From an uncultured Acidobacteriota bacterium (GTDB lineage: Bacteria; Acidobacteriota; Thermoanaerobaculia; Gp7-AA8): a stretch of 5,901 bases of DNA. Below are positions 1 through 4,541 of this stretch, piece after piece (position 1 is the first letter of the stretch; each line of letters starts with the position of its first letter). The stretch covers positions 1 through 5,901 of the forward strand of contig CAMPKJ010000293.1 of NCBI GenBank assembly GCA_946887105.1, read 5' to 3'. Made by a program: the position numbers and the translations under genes. Below the pieces are notes generated by a model. It was given only the letters and a program-made list of their open reading frames with translations. It had not been told where the DNA came from and did not search any database.

Positions 1-28
1 AAAAGGCCGGGCTTGCGCCCGGCCTTTT
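1..28 (-). terminator. strong intrinsic terminator of the putative small RNA
   Basis: A perfect 12-bp inverted repeat with a 4-nt loop (1-12 and 17-28) has a GGCCGGGC core flanked by A4 on one side and T4 on the other. Because the A and T runs lie within the stem it is symmetrical and could work in both directions. I assign it to the minus strand because it directly follows the closing helix of the putative RNA. Any further U-tract lies beyond the window edge. Confidence 0.75.
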
Positions 29-172
29 CAGCCACTGATCGAGACCCTCCGGCCACGCGTTGCAGAGAGAGAGGTAGCTTCAGCAATTTCCACGGAGGCA
101 CGCCCATTCGCCCGCTCTACCGTGGTTGGGTCCGAGGTGGGCACGAAGCTGAAGGGTCTCGATCAACGGCTG
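1..172 (-). ncRNA. putative structured small RNA (6S-like architecture, family not recognised)
   Basis: This stretch has no credible gene, but its two ends are complementary. Positions 36-48 and 153-165 form a perfect 13-bp inverted repeat. Read as minus-strand RNA, the helix extends to 20 bp (172-153 with 48-29) because positions 166-167 and 34-35 form two G-U wobbles; on the plus strand these would be A-C mismatches. An inner segment (145-138 with 106-99) also pairs as 8 bp on the minus strand with two G-U wobbles, again mismatched on the plus strand. The helix runs straight into a 12-bp terminator hairpin (28-1), giving a transcript of roughly 170 nt. Further pairings are 125-120 with 95-90 and 150-145 with 81-76. 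The 3' side carries an asymmetric, CU-rich unpaired stretch (77-49). A long rod with an internal bubble and a terminator is the architecture of 6S RNA, but I cannot match the family consensus. I found no convincing promoter, so the 5' end is set by the helix. It could instead be a long 3' UTR or a mobile remnant. Confidence 0.5.
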
Positions 173-193
173 TTTCAAAGATCACCGCGCAAC

Positions 194-215
194 AAAAAAG
201 GGGCTCTACGCCCCT
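194..215 (-). terminator. intrinsic terminator of the greA-fdxA unit
   Basis: On the minus strand a 6-bp stem (AGGGGC/GCCCCT, 215-210 with 204-199) with a 5-nt loop is followed by a run of six T (199-194), the last stem base being the first T. It lies about 90 nt past the ferredoxin stop. The intervening 3' UTR (304-216) shows no gene or other structure that I can support. On the plus strand there is no adjacent T-run, so it should act only on leftward transcription. Confidence 0.75.
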
Positions 216-304
216 CTGTTGCCGTTTTCCGGCGCGGTTCAAACTTGCACGGAATCTATATCACGTTCGTCAAGGGTTCGGTGAGCTGGATCACAAAATC
301 CCGG

Positions 305-571
305 TCAACTTCGGGACTTGTACCAGTCCGCATTGATTTCCGTATAGTGCTTCCACTGATCCGGAACCAGGTCCTGCGGGAAGATCGCCTGCACCGGGCA
401 GGCCGGCTCGCACGCGCCGCAGTCGATGCAGACCTCGGGATCGATGTAGAGCATGTCGTACTTCTCGAAATCCGTTTCGTCCTTCCGCGGATGAATGCAG
501 TCGACCGGACACACATCGACGCAGGCAGTGTCTTTCGTGTTGACGCAAGGCTCGGCGATCACATAAGTCAT
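305..571 (-). CDS. fdxA: 7Fe ferredoxin ([3Fe-4S][4Fe-4S])
   Basis: This is a small cytoplasmic electron carrier of 88 residues. The cysteine pattern is that of Azotobacter FdI and Thermus 7Fe ferredoxins. By family analogy C9, C17 and C58 would hold the 3Fe-4S cluster, and C21, C48, C51 and C54 (CIDCGAC) the 4Fe-4S cluster; C25 is the usual extra cysteine. The position that is Cys in 8Fe proteins is Thr12 here, which supports the 7Fe type. The C-terminal PVQAIF...VP..W segment is also typical. Length is close to the Thermus protein (about 78) and lacks the long tail of Azotobacter FdI. The ATG at 571 is chosen for the GGAGGG ribosome binding site 10 nt upstream. The gene starts 41 nt after the greA-like stop on the same strand and has a terminator downstream, so co-transcription is likely. 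Its redox partner cannot be told from this window. Confidence 0.95.
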   Translation of the reverse strand: MTYVIAEPCVNTKDTACVDVCPVDCIHPRKDETDFEKYDMLYIDPEVCIDCGACEPACPVQAIFPQDLVPDQWKHYTEINADWYKSRS

Positions 572-581
572 TCAGCTCTCT

Positions 582-587
582 CCCTCC
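582..587 (-). promoter_or_regulatory. ribosome binding site of the ferredoxin gene
   Basis: GGAGGG lies 10 nt before the ATG at 571 and is followed by an AGAGAG run. It fixes the ferredoxin start, and it contrasts with the greA-like and mpl genes, which have no clear Shine-Dalgarno. Confidence 0.8.
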
Positions 588-612
588 GCGATGACGGCGG
601 CATTTTAGCCGA

Positions 613-2685
613 TCACTCGTTCCATCTGCGGATCGACTCGATGACGTAGTCGTTGCCCATGAACGACACCACATCTCCGGCCGCGTGTCCCATCAGTTTC
701 TTGGCCACGTCGGACTCGTTCGAATAGACGCCGTGCTCCGGATCGGACTCCCACGGCCCCAGGATCGACACCTCGCGGCGCGCGTCGCCGTTGCTCAGGG
801 AGAGCTTCGTGCCCACGCGCACGGAGCCGGTATCGATCTGTCCCGGCTCGAGCACGCGCACGCGCGAAATCTCCGAGGCCAGCTCGCCGACGCGCGCGGA
901 CAGATACTCGGCGCGCGCACGCGCTGCCTTGTATTCGAAGTTCTCGCGCAGATCGCCCATCTCCCGCGCCGCCTGCAAGGCCCTCGAGTTAGCCGGGATC
1001 TCGACGTTCTTCAGGTTCTGCAACTCGGCGCGTTTGCGCTCCAGCGAATCGGCGGTCGCGTACACCGGCTCCGCCTGCGGCTCGCGCAGCGTCGGATACT
1101 TCATCAGCGCAGCCTGCTTGACGATGTCGCGGCGGTACTCCTCGACGGCGCCGTAGCGATCGAGGATGTCCACCAGCCGGCGGGCCTGCTCTTCGTTGTT
1201 CTGATTCATGACGATGCGCACCGCCAGGCCGCCCTTGTCGAAGAACTCCTTCAGCCGCGCGCGCACGCCGGAGAACTCGTCGTTCGTGAGCGCATCGAGA
1301 ATCTGGAAGAGGATCGGATAGGTGGCTTTGTCGGTGAGCGATTCGTCTTCGTTGAGGCGCTTCACGTACCAGTAGAACGCGCGCGGATGGCGGCGCGGAT
1401 AACGCAGCGTCTCATCGATCAGGCGATCGCGGACGTCGGTCTGCCCGGCTGCCTCCAGTTCGCTGATGATCGAGCTGAGGATGCGCGGCTCGTCGTCGAG
1501 GAAGAACGATTCGGCATAGACCTTCGGCCAGTCGGGATGATTCGCGCGGACCACCGCCAGCGCCTTCTCGCGCATCGGCTTGTCGCTGATCCCGGCGATC
1601 GTGCGCGATGCCATCGGCCCGGAGAGCAGCGACGCCGGATCGATCAGCGACTCGTACTTGCCGGGCAGTGATTCGAGCGTGGTGAGGATCTGCCACGCCG
1701 TCGGCGCATCCGTACGCGCCAGCCGCGCGGCGTCCGCGGCGAGCGTGGTCGAGAAGGCATCCGCGAGCTCCTGGCTGCGGCCGCTGTGCTTCCGCGCCAG
1801 CTCGAGCTTCGTCTTCACGTCCGCGCGGTCGAAATCGCGGCGGATGGCGGTCGCTGCATCCCCCTCGGATCCGGCGAACGCATACGTCGCCTTCGCGCCC
1901 GTACCGCTGGTGACGACCTGCGGATTCTTGCGCGCCGACGTCCACCACGACGCCCACTTCTCTTCCGGCACGATGCCGATCACCGCATCGCGCACCTCGG
2001 CCATCACCATCGGGCGGCCGAAGCTCTGCAGGATGCGCGCGAAAAACTCCGAGGGCGATTGCTTGGCCGCGGCTTTCAATTTTTCGGGATCGGTGAACTT
2101 CTCGCGCAGCACGTGTCCTTTCGGCAGCGGCGTGAGGAACTTCGCCGCCGCGCCGAGGGGCACGGAGACGCGTTTGTCTTTCTCGAAATCGAGACGGCAG
2201 ACGCCGAGCTCCGGGTTCAGCTCCGTGACCACGCCGGCGCCGCGGCCGGCCATGAAGAAGCATTCCCCCTCGTCGTACGTGAGCCACATTTCGATTTTCT
2301 CGGCGCGCTCGACGGGATTGCTCTGCGGATCGGAAAAGTTGGCGAACTGGAAGGCGCGGTTGAAGTTCTTGTGATCGCCGATGCTCTTGCGCAGCGCTTC
2401 CTCGATCTGCGGGCGGAGCTGCGCGGGATGTTTGGAAAGGCGCCCGAGCTCTTTGAGGACCTGCAGGCGTTGCGGCCAGAGCTGCCGTTCCTTCAGCGCG
2501 TCGCCGAGGAGACCGACGAGCGTGTCGGATTGGGTGCGCTGCTCGGCCTTGCGCAACGCCTTCGCGGAGTTGAGAAATGCGTCGACGTCGCTCGGGTCGC
2601 TGTCGATCTGGTTCATCCAGAGCGCCTCGAAGTCGTCGAACTTCTTCTGCTGAATCAGGGCATTCGCATCTTCGCGGAAAGGCAT
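613..2685 (-). CDS. greA: Gre-family transcript cleavage/elongation factor with long N-terminal helical extension
   Basis: The last ~145 of 690 residues are a complete GreA/GreB module. An antiparallel coiled coil (about 547-610) carries the tip motif GDLREN (577-582). D578 and E581 match the two acidic residues that GreA inserts into the RNA polymerase secondary channel to stimulate cleavage of backtracked RNA. An FKBP-like C-terminal domain follows (about 613-690). Canonical GreA is only about 160 residues. The first ~540 residues look mostly helical (about 1-120 and 280-535, TPR/HEAT-like in character). In between are a short beta-rich piece at 140-190 (GRGAGVV, then CRLDFE) and a Trp-rich segment near 244-250 that may belong to a winged-helix-like part. 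Long Gre proteins of this kind are known in Chlamydiae and spirochaetes; the extension's role is unknown to me. The ATG at 2685 has no clear Shine-Dalgarno. The gene symbol denotes the family, not proven orthology to E. coli greA. The ferredoxin gene follows in the same direction. Confidence 0.9.
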   Translation of the reverse strand: MPFREDANALIQQKKFDDFEALWMNQIDSDPSDVDAFLNSAKALRKAEQRTQSDTLVGLLGDALKERQLWPQRLQVLKELGRLSKHPAQLRPQIEEALRKSIGDHKNFNRAFQFANFSDPQSNPVERAEKIEMWLTYDEGECFFMAGRGAGVVTELNPELGVCRLDFEKDKRVSVPLGAAAKFLTPLPKGHVLREKFTDPEKLKAAAKQSPSEFFARILQSFGRPMVMAEVRDAVIGIVPEEKWASWWTSARKNPQVVTSGTGAKATYAFAGSEGDAATAIRRDFDRADVKTKLELARKHSGRSQELADAFSTTLAADAARLARTDAPTAWQILTTLESLPGKYESLIDPASLLSGPMASRTIAGISDKPMREKALAVVRANHPDWPKVYAESFFLDDEPRILSSIISELEAAGQTDVRDRLIDETLRYPRRHPRAFYWYVKRLNEDESLTDKATYPILFQILDALTNDEFSGVRARLKEFFDKGGLAVRIVMNQNNEEQARRLVDILDRYGAVEEYRRDIVKQAALMKYPTLREPQAEPVYATADSLERKRAELQNLKNVEIPANSRALQAAREMGDLRENFEYKAARARAEYLSARVGELASEISRVRVLEPGQIDTGSVRVGTKLSLSNGDARREVSILGPWESDPEHGVYSNESDVAKKLMGHAAGDVVSFMGNDYVIESIRRWNE

Positions 2686-2694
2686 GGGTGCGGC

Positions 2695-2700
2695 ATTGTA
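2695..2700 (-). promoter_or_regulatory. candidate -10 box of the greA-like gene
   Basis: TACAAT on the minus strand lies 9 nt before the ATG at 2685, in an AT-rich pocket (2694-2720) between the upstream terminator and the gene. A start site 6-7 nt downstream would leave a leader of only 2-3 nt, which fits the absence of a Shine-Dalgarno. I see no good -35 hexamer at the usual spacing, so the call rests on the -10 alone. Confidence 0.4.
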
Positions 2701-2714
2701 GTCAAAACATAAAC

Positions 2715-2742
2715 AAAAAAGCCGGGCGACGGGCCCGGCTTT
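2715..2742 (-). terminator. intrinsic terminator of the mpl-small ORF unit
   Basis: On the minus strand a 10-bp stem (2742-2733 with 2727-2718; core AGCCGGGC/GCCCGGCT) with a 5-nt loop runs into six T (2720-2715). It starts 22 nt after the stop of the 52-codon gene and separates the mpl unit from the greA-like gene. Confidence 0.85.
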
Positions 2743-2764
2743 CGAGACGGCAACCAGATGCCGG

Positions 2765-2923
2765 CTAGCGGCGCATCTTCACGAGCGCTTTGAATACATC
2801 GAACGGAAGCTGCTCGGAATGCACGATGTGGCGGAGGTGGTGCAGCGTGGTGCGCCGGTCCTTCACGTCGTCGACGTGAATGTTGTGCTTGCGCAGCAGG
2901 TCATGGGCTTTCTGTTCAGGCAT
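2765..2923 (-). CDS. small basic, His-rich protein of unknown function (52 aa)
   Basis: An ATG...TAG frame of 52 codons reads MPEQKAHDLLRKHNIHVDDV at its start and ends VFKALVKMRR. I do not recognise a family. It looks fully helical with no signal peptide or membrane segment, and seven histidines (7, 13, 16, 28, 29, 32, 35) fall within residues 7-35. There are eleven Lys/Arg against seven Asp/Glu, so it is mildly basic. Three things argue it is a real gene: GGGAG with good spacing just before the ATG, a strong terminator 22 nt after the stop, and a position 50 nt downstream of mpl on the same strand. The likely product is a cytoplasmic protein, possibly a nucleic-acid or protein-binding helical bundle; that is a guess from composition. 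No cysteine pairs or catalytic motif are visible. Confidence 0.7.
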   Translation of the reverse strand: MPEQKAHDLLRKHNIHVDDVKDRRTTLHHLRHIVHSEQLPFDVFKALVKMRR

Positions 2924-2927
2924 AACT

Positions 2928-2969
2928 CTCCCGTGTCGGGTTAAAGGGTTGAACGCTGAAGAACGGGAG
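2928..2969 (-). promoter_or_regulatory. hairpin masking the Shine-Dalgarno of the small gene (candidate translational coupler)
   Basis: CTCCCGT (2969-2963) and ACGGGAG (2934-2928) are perfect complements, 28 nt apart, in the mRNA between mpl and the small gene. The downstream arm contains the GGGAG Shine-Dalgarno (about 5 nt before the ATG at 2923). The upstream arm begins only 5 nt after the mpl stop codon, within the footprint of a terminating ribosome. Opening of the helix by ribosomes finishing mpl would expose the Shine-Dalgarno, coupling the two genes. This is an inference from complementarity. Confidence 0.4.
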
Positions 2970-2973
2970 CGGT

Positions 2974-4416
2974 TCAGGTCGTATTCCGCAGCGCCTCGAG
3001 AATCTTCTCGTGCACGCCGCCGAACGCGCCGGAGGACATCACCAGCACCACGTCGCCGTCCTGCGCCTGCTCGGCGATGCGCGCCGCGATGGCGTCGAAG
3101 TCGTCGATCCGCTCGGCCGGGATGCCGTCCTTCGCCAGCCGCTCCACGATCGCCTCGACGGACATCATCTTGTCGATGCCGTAGCGCGTCTCGTAGCGCT
3201 GCCGATGAAAGACCGGTCCGACGATCACGCGGTCCGCTTCGTGGAAGGCATCGATGTAGCCCTCCTCGAACTCCTTCCGCGATGACGAGATCGAGCGCGG
3301 CTCGAACAACGCCCAGAGACGCTGCCCCGGATAGCGCTTGCGCGCGCCGGCGACGGTGGTGGCGATGGCGGTAGGGTGATGCGCGAAGTCGTCGATCACC
3401 GTCACGCCGCGCTCGACTCCGCGGACTTCCATCCTGCGCTTGATGCCCTGAAACGAGAGCAGGCCCTTCTGGATCTCTTCCGTCGACACGCCGCGGAGGC
3501 GCGCGATCACGGCGTTCGCGAGCGCGTTGAGCACGTTATGGCGGCCGGAGAGCGTGGTCCGAAAACGCGCCCACTCCTTTCCTTCCCACCAGGCTGTGAA
3601 CTCGGTGCCCTCGGGATGTTCGACATCATCCGACGCCGACGCATCGCATTCGCGATTCCATCCGAACGTCACCCAGCGCGCGCGCGCATCGCCGCGCAGC
3701 GACTGCACGTTCGCGTCGTCGCCGTTCGCGACGATCCCGTCCTCCGGCGCCACCTGCTGCACGCCTTTGCGGAATGCGGAGAGGATGGCCTCGAGGTCGG
3801 AGTAGATGTCCGCGTGGTCGAACTCGATGTTGTTCAGCAGGAACGTGTTGGCGTGGTAGTGCAGGAACTTCGGTCCCTTGTCGAAGAAGGCGGTGTTGTA
3901 CTCGTCGCCCTCGATGACGAACTCCGGCCCGTCGCCGAGCTTGAAGTTCTGATTGAAATTGAGGGGGATTCCGCCGACGACCATGCTCGGATCGCGGCCC
4001 GCGGACTCGAGCAGCCACGCCATCAGCGAAGTGGTCGTGGTCTTGCCGTGCGTGCCGGCCACGACAATGGAGTGTTTCCCTCTGATGAACAGCTGATGGA
4101 TGGCCTCAGGCATGGAGGTATACGGCAGGTCCATCTCCACGGTCGCGGCTGCCTCGGCGTTCGTGCTCGCGGCCGCGTTCCCGATCACCACCAGGTCGGG
4201 CCGAAACGTCTGCAGATGCTCTTTCGTATACCCTTCGAGCACCGGGATCCGGAGCCGCTCCAGGTATGTGGACATCGGCGGATAGACATGTTCATCGGAG
4301 CCGCCGACTTCATACCCTCGCTGCCGTAACATACCGGCCAGCGAGGCCATGGCGGTCCCGCAGATTCCGATCAGATACACGCGCCGAACGCCGGACAGAT
4401 CTTTCACGTGAGGCAT
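2974..4416 (-). CDS. mpl: UDP-N-acetylmuramate:L-alanyl-gamma-D-glutamyl-meso-diaminopimelate ligase
   Basis: Mpl is a cytoplasmic murein-recycling enzyme that uses ATP to attach recovered L-Ala-gamma-D-Glu-meso-Dap tripeptide to UDP-MurNAc, bypassing the MurC-MurD-MurE steps. At 480 residues the length is close to E. coli Mpl (about 457). The Mur ligase domains appear in order. The N-terminal UDP-binding fold has GICGTAMASLAGM (17-29) and the Mpl-specific SDEHVYPPMST (40-50). The ATPase domain has the P-loop AGTHGKTT (120-127), EGDEYNTAFFDK (169-180) and NNIEFDHADIY (195-205). The C-terminal part has GRHNVLNALAN (291-301), DDFAHHPTA (342-350) and EPRS (372-375). VYPPMS and FFDK separate it from MurC. 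Residue 174 is Asn where E. coli Mpl has Asp (DEYD). The start ATG lacks a strong Shine-Dalgarno; a TATAGA box 7 nt upstream could be a -10 giving a near-leaderless mRNA, but this is weak. The gene is divergent from the DUF1573 gene and followed by a small ORF. Confidence 0.95.
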   Translation of the reverse strand: MPHVKDLSGVRRVYLIGICGTAMASLAGMLRQRGYEVGGSDEHVYPPMSTYLERLRIPVLEGYTKEHLQTFRPDLVVIGNAAASTNAEAAATVEMDLPYTSMPEAIHQLFIRGKHSIVVAGTHGKTTTTSLMAWLLESAGRDPSMVVGGIPLNFNQNFKLGDGPEFVIEGDEYNTAFFDKGPKFLHYHANTFLLNNIEFDHADIYSDLEAILSAFRKGVQQVAPEDGIVANGDDANVQSLRGDARARWVTFGWNRECDASASDDVEHPEGTEFTAWWEGKEWARFRTTLSGRHNVLNALANAVIARLRGVSTEEIQKGLLSFQGIKRRMEVRGVERGVTVIDDFAHHPTAIATTVAGARKRYPGQRLWALFEPRSISSSRKEFEEGYIDAFHEADRVIVGPVFHRQRYETRYGIDKMMSVEAIVERLAKDGIPAERIDDFDAIAARIAEQAQDGDVVLVMSSGAFGGVHEKILEALRNTT

Positions 4417-4541
4417 CGCCGCTTCTATATCGCAAAACCTGAACCGGGGCCGAGATCAGAAAGTGACTCTGCCCCTTTGGAATGGCCCCATGGGGCAGCC
4501 TGTTCGAAAAACCACCGTCGTTAACCAGGAGGATTCTGCGC
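4417..4541. promoter_or_regulatory. divergent mpl / DUF1573 intergenic region with 12-bp palindrome
   Basis: This 125-nt region must hold the promoters of both divergent genes. Close to mpl, TATATC/GATATA around 4425-4431 could serve as a -10 in either direction; a plus-strand -35 like TTCACG (4403-4408) lies 17 nt before it, but both matches are poor. A perfect 12-bp palindrome, GCCCCATGGGGC, sits at 4485-4496. Its right half can instead pair with CTGCCCC at 4469-4475 (7 bp), and its left half (GGCCCC, 4484-4489) with GGGGCC at 4446-4451. The dyad is a candidate operator, or part of a leader RNA for the DUF1573 gene. Confidence 0.45.
4527..4532 (+). promoter_or_regulatory. ribosome binding site deciding the DUF1573 start
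   Basis: AGGAGG lies 9 nt before the ATG at 4542. It rules out the in-frame upstream ATG at 4482, which sits inside the palindrome region and would put about 20 extra residues before a clear signal peptide. Confidence 0.85.

Noticed and set aside
36..165. 13-bp inverted repeats as ends of a miniature mobile element
   Set aside because: No flanking target-site duplication is visible, and the G-U extended helix abutting a terminator fits an RNA gene better. Copies elsewhere in the genome could not be checked.
189..226. Plus-strand terminator from outer GCAACA/TGTTGC pairing (189-194 with 217-222)
   Set aside because: The arms pair but the following T4 is separated by CG, and the inner hairpin with T6 on the minus strand explains the site better.
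235..246. GGTTCAAAC resembling a tRNA T-loop
   Set aside because: The flanks cannot form the 5-bp T-stem, and there is no acceptor stem or anticodon arm at the right distance.
13..649. Plus-strand frames across the left edge (13-336, 122-649)
   Set aside because: They cross terminators, the structured RNA region and the antisense of the ferredoxin gene, and show no protein motifs or ribosome binding site.
685..2712. Long plus-strand open frames opposite the greA-like gene (685-1671 and 1786-2712)
   Set aside because: They are antisense shadows in GC-rich DNA. Products are rich in Arg/Leu/Ala/His without domain motifs, and the minus strand carries a clear full-length Gre protein.
2880..4329. 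Plus-strand frames opposite the small gene and mpl (2880-3374, 3376-4329)
   Set aside because: One is a run of Arg/Ser/Pro low-complexity sequence and the other is Val/Arg/His-rich with no recognisable domain. Both lie antisense to the well-supported Mpl frame.
4482..4541. Upstream in-frame ATG (4482) as start of the DUF1573 protein
   Set aside because: No ribosome binding site precedes it, it would spoil the signal peptide, and AGGAGG at 4527-4532 clearly serves the ATG at 4542.
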